Shown here in pieces: positions 35,081 to 47,499 of a DNA stretch of 64,000 nt (its first letter is position 1; the number at the start of each line of letters is the position of its first letter). The stretch is from contig LNAC01000001.1 of assembly GCA_002007465.1 (NCBI GenBank), forward strand, positions 4,763,206 to 4,827,205. The letters run 5' to 3'. Source of the DNA: Ailurus styani (taxonomy: Eukaryota; Chordata; Mammalia; Carnivora; Ailuridae). Both the position numbers and the translations under genes were made by a program. A model generated the notes under the pieces. The model made no database searches, was not told the DNA's origin, and was given only the letters and a program-made list of their open reading frames with translations.

Positions 35081-35125
35081 ACATGCACACACGCACGTGC
35101 ACACACACACACACACACACACACC
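35081..35125 (+). repeat. (AC)n microsatellite
   Basis: An imperfect ACACGC/ACGTGC lead-in followed by about 12-13 uninterrupted AC units. Confidence 0.95.
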
Positions 35126-35879
35126 CAGATCGAATGCAAACACGGACAAACTCAGAACTGCACAGATGGGAGCCCGTGGGAGCCAAGAGTCCCTGGAGTG
35201 GCCAGGCAGGGTATTCAGTTCTAGGTTAGGTCCCTCCGCCCATGGGTGAATGGGTCTCACGAAGGAGCGGTGGCAGGCATCTCCGAAGGGAAGCTAGAGA
35301 GAAGCAGGCTCGAGAGACCTGGGTGAGGATGGGGGAAGGCAGGCAAGAGGGGAGAGGTCAAGACTGGACAGGGCGGAGGGGGTGTGGATCGAGACCTCTG
35401 GAAGCGTATGATTAGGTCCTAAGCAAACTCACAACAACATCAGACAATGAGAAATGAGCTCATTGACTCAAGGAGGAAGGAAATACTTCATTTGGCAAAG
35501 TCTCTGAAAACATATTAAGGATTTTGGAAACGTTTGGTCACTATCTTGACTCCAAAAAAACGAGACGTGAGCTGTCAATAGATGGACTGCCCTTCTAGGC
35601 CCTCTGAGGTCTGGTGGACCCCTGGGGCTAGCACCGCCAGCACGCTCCACGGAGAGAAGGACAGGGAGCCGCAGTCCGCCTCCATCCCCACCCACCCCTG
35701 CTTCCGTTCCCTTGGACACATTTCTGAGCACCTGAGACTCTTGCTCTGTAAAATGAGTACAGACTGAGGAATTGCGTGAGGATTATAATGGGAAGGCAAT
35801 ATATTTAAATAAAAAAACAAAACAAAACACAACACACCTCATGCCCAAGAGGATGTCTACTACAAAAAAAAGGGGGGGG

Positions 35880-36560
35880 GGATAAAACAAGTGTTGGCGA
35901 GCACTTGTAGAGAAACTGGAATCTCTGAGCACCTTTGGTGGGGGTGTAAATGTCACAGGCGCTACAAAAACATGACGGCTGGTCCTCGAAAACTAAGAAT
36001 AGAATGACCATGCGATCCAGCAGCCTCCCGTCCGGGGACATACCCCACATTAAACAGCACGGGCACAAACAGTACTGGCACACGCCTGGTCACGGAGGCA
36101 CGATTCATGACAGCCAAAACCCGTGAGCAACCCACGTGTCCATCCACGGCGGGGCGGTTAGACAAAACAGGGTCCGTCCGGACAATGAACGCTGACTCAG
36201 TCTTCACGGGCAAGGGGATGCTGACCCTGCTCCAATATGCTTGAACCCGGGGACAGTCCACTCATGAGCGGCCACAAAAGGACAACTTCTGTGGGATTCC
36301 ACTCATGTGAGCTACCGAGAGCGCTTGAGTCCACAGGTAAGAAAGTAGGATGGTGGATACCAGGGGCCAGGGAAGAAGAAAATGGGGAATCAGGGTTTAA
36401 TGGGGAAAAAGTTTCAGTTGTATACGATAAAAAAAGCTTGGGCGCGGCAATGCTAACATTCCAAACACGAGTGAACTGTGCACTTAAAAATGTTTCAGAC
36501 GGGACAGTTTATGTCCTAGGTACTGTGTCACAATTAAAAATTTATTTTTTTAATTAAAAC
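35880..36560 (+). mobile_element. L1 LINE 3' end (end of ORF2 plus 3' UTR), inactive
   Basis: Follows the L1M-type order: GTGTTGGCGAGCACTTGTAG (35891), ATGACCATGCGATCCAGCAG (36004), CAACCCACGTGTCCATCCAC, CAACTTCTGTGGGATTCCAC, GTAGGATGGTGGATACCAGG, and GTGAACTGTGCACTTAAAAA near the end. Many stops and indels. The sequence has unusually many CG dinucleotides for an old L1. Confidence 0.85.
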
Positions 36561-36570
36561 AACGCACAGT

Positions 36571-36745
36571 CAGGGGGACCCAGGTGGCCCTTGATTTCGG
36601 CTCAGGCCATGATCTTGGGGTCGTGAGATCACACCCCCGGTCGCTCCCCGCTGGGCGTGGAGCCTGCTTGGGATTTTTCTCCCTCTCTCTCCGTCTGCCC
36701 CTCCTCACCACCTTGCTCCCTTAAAAAACAAAAACAAAAACACAC
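36571..36745 (+). mobile_element. Diverged CanSINE
   Basis: GGGGGACCCAGGTGGCCCTT at the head has lost several bases of the usual tRNA-like start. TCGGCTCAGGCCATGATCTT, GAGCCTGCTTGGGATTTTTC and an A-rich tail follow. It sits directly after the L1 3' end. Confidence 0.85.
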
Positions 36746-36999
36746 ACACGGTCAATGTGCTCACGATACAGGAAAGGCTCTGCTCTTTTCAGCACGCGGA
36801 TTTTGGTGCAGAACCAAAAAGTCCAGGATGGCTGATCTCCACTGGCTCCTTTTCTAGGTGAGTGAACAGCAGGTGAATTGGCCTGTTTTTTGCACTGTGA
36901 AATTAGGAAATTTGTGGGTGCCAGAAGCAGCGGACAAGATTAAACAGGATTGCTGGCTCTTCACAGGTTGTAAAACGGCAAGACCATTCCAAATATCCA

Positions 37000-39900
37000 G
37001 AGAAAACCCAAGACCACCTTGTCCAGAGTGATTAAAACAAGGCCCACGGCCCCCGAGGAAAGGAGCAAGGCTGACTCAGGCCTGAGGGAAGTTGGAAAGG
37101 AGGTGATACTTTCAATCCCTTAGGTAAATCCTGGGCCTGCTCTGAGATAGGTGGGGAACCCTCTTTCCCTTCACTGGGGAGGACACTGGAAGGGACCAGC
37201 CCACTGCAGAGACGCAGGAAGCCCGTGTGCGGGAGGAAGGGCACACCTTCCAGACAGCGTGCTGACCACGGGGCAGCAGGTGGGGGGTGCTCCCTGCTCA
37301 TCACGTGCGGACAGGGAGGGCGCTCTGAACAGGATGACAGACAGCTGGCTTGCCATCAGCACAGGAGGGTTCAGAGCCCACCCCTCTAACTGTGGCCCCG
37401 AGAAGAGCTGCCTTCGAAGCCCCTGGGAACTTGCTGGAAAGGCAGCGTGCAAGGCTCCTTCCCAGATCTTCTTGATTTGAATCCAGATTTTAGTAAGAAC
37501 TTCAGGGGAGACCTGTGCACAAGAGAGTCTGGGAAGCACCACGGGGTACAGGTCTTCCTGCCCACTTGTACGCCCATTCCCCGTATGTGCGGCTACAAGA
37601 AATAAAGTGCACTGTAGGAGCACCACGTCCAAGCTTGACCCGAGCAGGGTGTTGCTCTGAATCGCACTCATTTCAGATTAATTTTCTGCCATTGGCTCTG
37701 GTTGTCCCTTTATTTCTCTCCGTCCGATTGCCATCTAATAAGACATAAGGGGAGATAAATCAGCCTCCTAGTTTGGGGCATTAAGAGACTGTAGTGATGT
37801 GTTCTAGCAGCCCACTGGAGTTTATTTTCTTCTGTTTCATGACAACTGAGGCATTAAATAGTCTTAAATCATCACGCTGTCCCTTGCCTGCTCTGTGACC
37901 ACTCCTGCGGCTTGAGAAATCCAATATGAGAAACCATTCTTTACAGCAGCGTCCATAGCTGCAAGCAAAGCAATTTAGAGAACACTTTTATGAGAACAGT
38001 TTCTACATACTCTGCTTCTGTTACAAATTACTCCCTTGCTTTGACAACACTTAGAAAATATGCAGTTTAAGTAATACAAATGGTTATCAAATTTCCTTGA
38101 TGTAAACAGTCGGAAAAGTTGTTTCCTACCAACAAACCCGGAATCAGGCGGCAACGAGGCTCAACTATTTACTTGCCATCCAGTTGTTCCAGCTAATGTA
38201 GCAGTCGGCTACTGGAGGACAGCGTTATACCTGTTTCCTTCATCTCCCAGGGTGACTGCTTAATGTGGGATGGGCTGCTTCAATCTTCTGGATATTAGCC
38301 AGGCGGAGTGGGGGCGTGTGGGATGCAAGGTGCAATGGGCTCCCGTTCATAGAACATCCCAAGACCTAGTCCTCAATTTTAATTATCACCAGGAATTTAA
38401 TAAGAAATACAAACACGGAATTCCTTTGACCTAGGACATTAGACGTGAAAGGCATTTTCCTACGTTGTGAGCTATCTCGTTGATTAAAAAGTGCTAACAC
38501 GGAGAATTAAGAAAGTTCTCCATGAGGTTGGTCCCAACAAGCCTTGGAAATGCTCAGAGAACCAAAGAAACATGGTTGCAGCCGCGTCTTTACTAAGCTG
38601 ACACAGATAATCCCAAGCTGAGGTCCAAGAGAGAGCGGGCTCAGCATCCCAGGTCACCTGCCCCAAGCCCGAAGACGCAGGAGGCAGGATCCCACAGCAC
38701 AGAGGCGGCCTGGCACACAAGTGGCACACAAGTGGGTCCCAGGCCGGGACTGAAACACTCATGAGGTTTAACCAAAGTAAATGCAAGCTCACAGCGCTGT
38801 CAGGCCGGGACAGAGAGTCGAGTGGGGTTTTAATTCCCACAAACCACAAAGCCAGTAGGACTGGATCAAGAAACCCGATCTGAGCCTCCTCCTGGGGCAC
38901 AGCTAGAAACACAGCCATCTCATCTACCACGTCGACACGACTACTCCAGCCACTTCCCTCACGGACTTCTTCCCGGTTCAAAAGGCAGTCTCAAGTGCAA
39001 CCAGCCCAGCAGGTGGGTGTCCTGCCACCACACAGGGGCCATTACTGAGACAACCAGAGGGCTACCTGCCCAGCCCCTGGCCCCTCACCACAGAGCCTCA
39101 CCTGGGTTGTGACAACGCCAGGAGAACAGGTGGCAGAAGAGGTAAGAGCTCCTGGGAGGGGCAGCTCCCAAGCAAAGACAAAGATGGCAGGAGACAAAGA
39201 GACAGACAGGTCCGGACAGCAGGATGTCCCAGCGACGGTGGCATGTATGTCATCATGTGCTCAGTTATGCAAGGGTGGGGAGGGCATGCATCTACATGGA
39301 AGCCAGTGACACCCAAGATGGGCCAGGAACTCCGTACTGGAAGCGATCCAAACAGTACCAGGCTCAGAGCATGGCCTTCCCCAGGAGAAGATGCCCACCC
39401 CCCATCCCGAGGGCAGGACTCCCGTGCCAGGGGCCTCAGAGGTGCCTGGATGCCGCTTCTGTCCCAGGCCAGGGCTGGGGGAGGGCCACCCCCACGTCCA
39501 CCACCCCCCGAGGATCTGGGAGGGGCGGGCAGCCTGCGACAGCAGAGCACCTTTGTCTCCTGATGGGGCAGCTGGTGGCTAGGACACAGCGCGCTGAACA
39601 CCAGAGTATCCTCTGGGGATTTGGTGTCTAGTTTTAGAAACCAGATGAAGTTCTCAGAGAGAGAAGGGTGGGAGGGGAGAGCAGACAGTCCCATAGACAA
39701 AGTACAGACCCTGAAAAGGTACACTGGCGAATGGTGACAATGCCATTTGCGCCAAGGACCTCAGTGCCCAAAGGTGTGTCCGAGGAAGGAGCTTCGCCTG
39801 TCTTTCAGTGAATGATGGAACTGTCAACACAGAGACTGAAATGTTCAAACGCGGTAAGGCAGGGCCAGAGGCGCCAGGAAACCAGTGAGCACGGTGCCAG

Positions 39901-40500
39901 CAGGCCCGCTCACCTTCCTCACCCACGTTCAAAGCAATATATTGAACTTATCAAATTACCATTACAAAATCCAAATGAAAACATCTTCTTATAAATGGAT
40001 CCTACTTTTACTCCTAAAACAGTTCCAAATTACTGTTAGCATATTACATCTTTTCAATTACGTCTAATTTAACTGTTATACTTTGCATATAATACATGTA
40101 AATATTTTTCTTAATTCTTATCCAGAGAGAGATTATGGCAAAATTTCTCGTAAGAAATCAAGACATTCAGATGCTCAAACTTCAATTTTAATGCCCCCCC
40201 ATTGCTTTACTTTTGGTTTAATTTCATAACAGCTAAAAATCTAGCACATAGAGATAAATTTAAAAGCCCCCCGAATGGTTATCCATGCTTCCTGTAATAC
40301 AGTCAGTATAAACAAAATACATTTCCCTGATAAATGCCTAAGACCGTAAAATGTCAAAGTCAGAAAAAGGAGGCCCTATACTGACTGTGGGGAAAATCTC
40401 TATGTGAAAGAAAAAAGTTCTCATTCTCATCAACACAAACATGTTTTTTCAAATGCCCCAAAGAGCCCCTATGATCCAACATTTCGCTTCGCAGTTATAA
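37000..40500. other. Intronic sequence, no gene recognised
   Basis: The first half is mixed, and 37650-38480 is AT-rich and free of recognised repeats. The 39-39.7 kb part is GC-rich with overlapping chance frames on both strands. No conserved exon was seen. Confidence 0.55.
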
Positions 40501-40509
40501 ACCAGGGTT

Positions 40510-40900
40510 CATCATTATTATTATTATTATTTATTCTGAAAGTACAGTTGACATACTCTGTTCGATTAGTTTCAGGTGCACAAGATACTGATTGGACCCT
40601 TCTGTACATTACTCAGGGCCCCTCCACGGCAAGTGTAGTCACAGTCTGTCCCCAGACGACGTTAGTACAGTATCACTGACTATATTCCCTCTGCTGTGCT
40701 TTTCCTCTCTGTGACTTAATTATTTTATAAACGGAAGTCTGCGCCTCTTACTCCCCTTCATCGATTTCGCCCATCCCGTACCCTCCACCCCTCGGGCAAC
40801 CACCAGTTTGCTCTCTGTATTTCAGAGCCTGTTTGTTTGTTTTTCGTGTGTTTGTTCACTTGTTCATGAACCAGGTGTTAGATTCATCTTTAGATGATCT
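40510..40900 (-). mobile_element. L1 3'-UTR fragment, inverted
   Basis: Carries GTACAGTTGACATACTCTGT, TAGTTTCAGGTGCACAAGAT, GTACAGTATCACTGACTATA, TCCCTCTGCTGTGCTTTTCC and CAACCACCAGTTTGCTCTCT, the usual order of an inverted old L1 3' region. An ATT microsatellite (about 40512-40532) precedes it. Confidence 0.8.
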
Positions 40901-42140
40901 GCTGCTCCTGAAAATGTGGACCAGACACTGCAACAGAACCAAACATCAAGAGTCTGTAGAGATGAGTACGTGAACATGGAGACATGTCCCTAAAAAATTC
41001 CCATGTTTCTCACAAGCACTTTCGAGGTTTTCAAGTTCATACACCAACTCAAAATCAAATATATGTCCAAAATACACTTGAGCTAAACACAAAAAACATT
41101 CAACCTCTAATTACATTGATTTCAATACACAGATGCCACAGACCAGAGTTTAAAGCCATCTGTTCAGCCGGGTCCTGTGAAGGTCAGGAGCCTGGTCTCG
41201 GACATACACAAACAGATGAAATGAACACCAGTCTGGAAAAACCACCTCTGAAATCGACTAGAGGACACAAATCAGGAAACTTCTACCTTTGTATACAGAT
41301 GCCACAGCGAACCCACATCTCCATCCTGGTCTTAAATGCCCTCCCTCCAGATTCTTTTCGATGGCAAATGGACTGTCAATCTAATGGAAGATTGTGTTCC
41401 TGAGGCTCAGTTGCTGAGGCTTACACATGTTCACCACTACTCTCTGCTTGTTCCCAGGAGCTCCCTGTCTTGTCTCCCTGAGGGCACATCTCATTCTCTG
41501 CACCGTGTTACTGGATGGCCACCCTGTCTCCTAAACTTTAGGTCCCGAGGGCAGGACCTGGTCATATAGATTATAGGTGTTCCTCTCAGGACCTCACACA
41601 AGGCAACACATGTGTTGGCCATTCAAGTACAGCAGAAATCCTCCACAATTATTTTCAAGGAAATAAATCCCCAAGTTCACGGACGCTTTGCAGAGGCTCG
41701 GTAAAATATGCTGACCAGTCTCCACAGCACACTAACCACTGAAGCCAGAGGCTCCTTTCTAGACATCTGGGCTCTTCTGCCCGCACGCACCCACTGGCGC
41801 TCACAGTCCCAAGGTCAGACAGGCAAGTAAATACAATAGGAAATGATGCAGTAGGAGTGCCCAAAAGGACGAACCATTTTGGCAAACAAAACTGAATCTT
41901 TTAGAAAGATTATAAAGGCAAACAGCTTTACAAATTTGGCAAAATTGGGGGGGGGGAGACAAGTGGAAAAACGAGAAAATGTGAAAATCTCCTAACTCCA
42001 CGTGAAAGGAATCTTATGTGAAAGTTAACCAGTGGAACATTAAAAATAGGCATTAGCCCTACATAAAAATATCAGCCAAAAGAAAAAAAAAAGGAAAAGT
42101 GAAAAGTTTAAGGTATATGATAATCATAAAAAAACCTTTC
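40900..42140. other. Intronic sequence, possible L2-like fragment
   Basis: Unique sequence. The stretch around 41530-41620 (TAGGTCCCGAGGGCAGGACC and following) weakly resembles the L2 3' end, too diverged to call. A G run lies at 41948-41957. Confidence 0.4.
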
Positions 42141-42339
42141 ACTTTTTTTTTTTGTTTTTTACGATGTATTTATTTATTTATTTGAGAGAAAGAGAACACA
42201 GGGGGAGAGGTAGAGGGAGAGGGAGAAGCAGTCTCCCCGCTGAGCCGGGAACCCAATGTGGGGCTCGATCCCAAGGACCCTGGGATCATGGCCTGAGCTG
42301 AAGTCAGATGCTTAACTGACTAAGCCATCCAGATGCCCC
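42141..42339 (-). mobile_element. CanSINE, inverted
   Basis: T-rich tail complement at 42142-42180, then GAGAGAAAGAGAACACAGGG, GCTGAGCCGGGAACCCAATG, and the inverted head CTAAGCCATCCAGATGCCCC. It is older than the SINE at 33400 judging by substitutions in the head. Confidence 0.93.
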
Positions 42340-43049
42340 AAAAATCTCTCCACTTTTTCCATTAATCACTTAACTTCTTATTTAACCACAGTGTGGAAGA
42401 CCCCCTTCCCAGTCTGGAAGGCTTTAAAATTTAACTGGATGTCACAAGTAGGCGTAAGAGACTTCAGGAAAAGGCGTGACAGTTTTCTCTCTGGTATAAA
42501 TACAAAAATACGCTAGAATGTTGCTCATCACAAAAGAGAAAATTTATTTTCTGAGGCCCCCTGAGATGGTCTCCGGTCCCCAGCCTCTGAGAAACAAGTT
42601 GCTGGGGCAGAACCTCATAGAACAGCATGGCTGGGATTCACTCACGAACACTGGAAAAGGCTCCCTCTGCCCAGTTTCCGGTGCCTGCTCCTAACCCTTC
42701 CGGGCCCCCTGGGCGCATCCGGGCCTCGGCATCCGGAGACGCAGGAGAGCGTGTGCTCCTCACTGCTTTGCAGATGCTATTCCTTCATCCTGCGCCCTCC
42801 CCATGCTCAAATACTCCCAGCCCTAGCAAAGGGTCAGAAAAATCTTATAAGGACAATCCCCAAAATAGCTTCTCTGTTGAACTCCGACAGCGGCAGGCTG
42901 GCCCGGAGTGAACACGTCCGGCGAGAAATGCATACTGCACTTTTCAAACCCCTGTGATTGTTGGACACGCTCTTTCTTCCTCCATTAAAAACTGTTTAAA
43001 CCCAAGTGCCAAACCCAGAAAACGTCAGTTGTTGAGTAAAAGGACTTTA

Positions 43050-43465
43050 TATCGAGTGCCAGCAGACAGACTCTCTCATTGACCAAACTTTAGGCAGGCT
43101 CTCCTGGGCCCCTTCTCAACGAGGCCTTGACTTTCAGCCCCAACCTTACTTCCTGGGCCTTCCTAGGCTAGTTTCACCAAGAATCCTGCAGAGTCAGTGT
43201 AGAGAGACCCTCCCACACTCAAGACCTGATCCTCCTCCCCAAGGAGAATGTATGAGCCCCTGGCTTACCTTCAGCAGGATTCATGGTAAGTGGTGTCCAA
43301 GAATGCCCAACTCTTAGCAATTTTCCATCCGCTGACCCCACACCTGCTCCCTGACCACACTCCCGGCTGTTCCTGTCATATTCGGAGCTGAGCCTGATCT
43401 CCCCCCGGATGCCCATCACAACAGTCCTGAATAAAGTCAGTCATCCTCACCCTCTTAACAATGTC
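43050..43465 (+). mobile_element. ERV1-type solo LTR (probable)
   Basis: The 3' part has TCATATTCGGAGCTGAGCCT, GATCTCCCCCCGGATGCCCA and CAGTCCTGAATAAAGTCAGT, the usual U3/R end with an AATAAA polyadenylation signal of class I endogenous retrovirus LTRs. The 5' part includes GGCAGGCTCTCCTGGGCCCC. No internal viral genes lie next to it. The subfamily is not recognised. Confidence 0.6.
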
Positions 43466-44249
43466 AGGATAATTTTTTTTTAAACAATGTAATGTTTTTT
43501 ATTTTTAACCCAAACTTAAACACAGGATTTAATTATGCTACATTTTGGTTTAAAAAAATTACAATGGTGTTTCAAGGAGCTAGAAATTTAAACAATGCGG
43601 CTTTTCTAGTGACCTCGAGCCTGACTTCTTACTGCACGCAAAGCTGGCACCACATGGACAGTGTGATATTGAATCTCCCATTGACAAAACCACTTTAACT
43701 ATGGCGAGCAGGCACACCTTCACGCAGAGGCAGGCGGAGCTAACAGAATTACAGGACAGGCCCAGGACTCCCTCGCCGAGGAGCTCCGGCCTTCTGGGAA
43801 CCCCCTCCCGGTGCCCGGTGTTCAACTCAGTGCCCGTGTGTCCTTCAGTGATGCCTGACAGCTCCCTCACGCACCTCTGCTGACTCTCGTCCCTCACAGG
43901 TGGGTGCAGACAGGGCAGGCCCCCTAGGGCCTGAGGGGCATGGTGGGCCCAGGTGGGCAAGCACAGAGGTCACGGCTCGTCTGACATGCTCCAGGGCAGC
44001 CTGAGAGAAGGAAACACAGACAGCGGACAAGAGCTGGGCTAGAAGGGGGCCTGGATCAGCAATTGAGGCCCTGCTGTATGGCTAAGCAACGTGAATTCTG
44101 AAGCCTGCCACTGAAAACCCTGCTGTGCGAACAGCCCACTGGGCCACCAGAAGCAAAGAGGCCCAGGAGACCATCACCAAGCGGAAACACAGAGGTCAGG
44201 TGGTGACAGGCTCCTGGTGTCCTTTGACGTCCAAGAACCCTCAAGGTGC

Positions 44250-45650
44250 TGACTCAGTATAAATTCCTGCTTGGGGCACATTCAGATGTTTTTGGTTTTT
44301 GGGTTTTTTTTACCAATACTGAAACCTGGATGTGCACATTTGCAGGTGACCTCCAAGCCTTGAGAAATCATCCCGCATTGATGAAAATTATGATTCCACA
44401 CCATGAAAGTGAGGCTGCTTTGCAAACAGCCGTCTTTCTCTTAGCCCGGCAAAAAAAAAGTGGTTAGTAGAGAACTCATGAAAGTTAGTTTTACAAACTC
44501 GTATTTGTTAAATCAACCAAACATTTGGGTCATTTTGCTAGAATCAATACACGTGGCTAGAAGCTCAAACAAAGAAAGCAAAATTTACTTTTCAAAGCTT
44601 TTGTTGAATCACGCCGGTGTGTGAAACCACCTTGGGGAAACTCAACCATTAACCCTCTAATCTAGAACGAAGTCTGCACTCTGGCCCTGTACACAGCAGA
44701 GCAGAGACCCAGGCCGGGGCATGCCCACAAATGGACTTCAGCCTCTCACCATAAATGGGAAAAGCGTCAAGCCCTACCGCCCCCTTCCCTGATCTTGGCT
44801 CCTTTTTTCAGACTCCATGGCCCCAATGCGTGTTGTCACGGCCAAGACAGAAGCATCGGCCCCTCTTCCCGGGGCCGGTATGAGTCTGACATCTGTCCGA
44901 CAACTCGAGGATTTGAACGAGGCTGGGAGATTAGGGAAAACGGGTGTCTGCTGGGGAGACGAGATGAGTGGGTGCGCCCGGCCTGGCTTCGTGGGTGGGG
45001 CTGAAAGCGGCTGTCAGGGCCTTCCACGTGGCCCGCAGGAGGGAATGGAACAAGTTGAAGCACAAACACAAGGTAAAGGAAGTCAGGCGGTTCCCAGGGA
45101 GGACAGGCTGGCCAGCCTGGAGAAGGAAGCAGGGAGAAAGCCTGGAGCAGCCATGCCCGTGACAGGCGTGCTGACCGAAGGTCCCCCCAAAATGAGCAAT
45201 CACAAAAAACTCAGACCAGATAGATAAGGAATCACAGGGACTGTGAAGGAAAAGGGAAAACACCCGGGAATATCACCCATGGCCCCAGCGTGACGGGCAA
45301 AGTTCACAACACGCAGGCAGGGGGCACCCCTTCTCTGTTTCGTGGCCAAACGACCCTCCCAGTGGGCAGTCCCTGATGCTCTCTACACATCTCCCGAGGT
45401 CCCGGCCACCTTGTCCAGGGTCCTCCATTCTAGAACATACTGATCTTTACTACTTGGGCTCAGCATGCTCCAAGAAAGGATACAGAGTCTGGGACACAGC
45501 ACACCACGAGGACACTTTCCTTTTTTAAAACCCTATCTCCAGAAAGGCAGGAGAAAGGAGCCAGGAGGGAAGGCTTGAGGTGAGGATGGGGAGGAAGACC
45601 TTAGCTGAACCGGCCAAGTCCTCTATCCAGAAGGGCCAGAAGGGATCGGT
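44250..45650. other. Intronic sequence, no gene recognised
   Basis: Mixed unique sequence. The 44.8-45.25 kb portion is GC-rich with overlapping chance frames. No repeat family could be assigned. Confidence 0.5.
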
Positions 45651-45689
45651 TAGGCCAGACCAGGACTCAACCAGACGTGGGGATGGGTG

Positions 45690-46125
45690 ATATTCTCACG
45701 TCCCAGGACGGCCGCAGCAAACGACCACAAGCGGGTGGCCAGAGACAACAGGAATTTCACCCTTCACAAGGGCAAAAATCAAGGTGCCAGGGGGGCCAGG
45801 CTCTCTGTGTAGCCTTTGTGAGGGACTCTGCTCCTTGCCTTGCCCTTAGCTTCTCTCTGGTGAAGTTGACATCCCTGTGGATGCGTCCCTCGGACCCCTG
45901 TCCTCGCTGCCAAGGTGAGTGACAATGTGTGTCTGTGTCTGGCCCTGCTTTCTCTTCTTATAAGGACACAAGTCACTGGATTTGGGTCCACCGTGCTTCA
46001 GTAGGACCTCATCCTAATGTGATTACGTCTGCAGAGACCCTATTTCCACATAATGCCATCTGCACGCATACCACGGCTTAGGAACTGCACCTCTCTTTTA
46101 AGGGACACAATTCACCCCAAAACAG
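45690..46125 (-). mobile_element. MLT1-type LTR, diverged
   Basis: Inverted MLT1: CAGCAAACGACCACAAGCGG at the left, TCTTCTTATAAGGACACAAG (45953), AGACCCTATTTCCACATAAT (46035) and GGGACACAATTCACCCCAAA at the right end. Confidence 0.75.
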
Positions 46126-46609
46126 GTACCTAGCCGGCTTTATCACACCTCCTCTGAACACCTCTGGATCGCCGGAGTTGGGTAGATTTTCTCTCGTCTC
46201 TCTCCGAGCATGGCCTTCACTTCCCTTCCACAATGAAAATGCAGGAAAGGTCTGCACGTGTCCCCAGGGGGTTTTCAGAAGGGATGCTCTTCTCACGGTA
46301 GCCCTGGACCTCGTGCTATAAACCCAGATAAGTCCGAGGGGTGTTTCTCTTGAAATCAACCAATAGCCGTTTCTATGCGCCTTCGTAGGTGTAACAGGCG
46401 GCAGCTCCAAGCAGGTCATCAGCCCCCACGCTGGGTGGAAGCAGACAGCAATCTCGGCTGCGAGACAATTTACGGCCCAGTTGGGGAAGAGAGAATGCAG
46501 AGGGAAATGCTTTCTGGTTGACAGTGGTCAAAGCGATTGCTTGGTTCACTCGAGGAGAACTGAAGGGTACTCCAGCAAATTTGAAAAGAAAGGGAAACTC
46601 CCTGTTAAC

Positions 46610-46990
46610 TCAACCCTGAGAGGTAATTTAATGAAAAGATTTCATTTCAGTTAATGAATGATTTATTGAAAATGCAAACAAATTCACCCTCTGCTACAAT
46701 TATCACTCGAATTTCAAAACAGGGGCTCACCATCTAATTAGTCACAGATTTAAATTAACCCTAAACAAAGGAATTCATCTTTGAAACATTTGATTGGCTT
46801 ACCTGTGATTGTTGACACTAATTGCCGTATAGGTATTATCTGTATGGGTATTAGGTTGTAGGGTCACAGAACATGGTATCACAAAGTATGCATGAGCAAA
46901 GACTGAAATTATAGTGCTCACAACTAGGACCAATCCGATCTTAATAATAGTTTTTAAATTCACATCGATTCACATTTAATGGATTATTTT
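46610..46990. promoter_or_regulatory. AT-rich, repeat-free stretch; candidate conserved non-coding element
   Basis: Unlike its GC-rich neighbours, this stretch is AT-rich and no transposon family was recognised. It contains several TAATTA/TTAAT-type homeodomain-like cores (for example near 46630 and 46735) and ATTGATTGG-like motifs. The resemblance to developmental enhancers is inference only. Confidence 0.3.
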
Positions 46991-47499
46991 CCCTCCAGAT
47001 GGGTTATTACACGTGGTAGGAATAATAGTGTTTTTCCAATAGTAGGTTTGGCGAGGTTAATCAAGCAGTGTTGGTTTCTGCTCAAGATAGTATCAACACT
47101 ACCTTGAAACGAGCACGGTCCAGACCAGACAGTGGGGAAGAAGGTCCCCGATCGGTTATGGGTGGTGAGCTCACGCCTGACTTCATTCAACACAATGCCC
47201 ACGGCCGTCAAGGCTTTCCTGTAAAGCCAAACTGCCCTCACTGCCTTCCTCACTGAGCTGTCATCGCAAGGGCCTCCGAAGCCAATGACACGAGAGTCTG
47301 GTTTATGTTTTCAATGTTCCAAGATGCTCACACGTAACTGCAGAGTTACTAAAATTCGTAGCTGCAATCAGGGAGGGACACCGAGCCTGAGGCCTTCTGC
47401 GTTTCTAAGAAGTGTCATTCTGTCGCCCAATGACGAAACCTCGAGGAGAATGATCCTTCTTTGGGGGACGCTGCACAGTGCCGGGAGGGTCCTCGTTCC

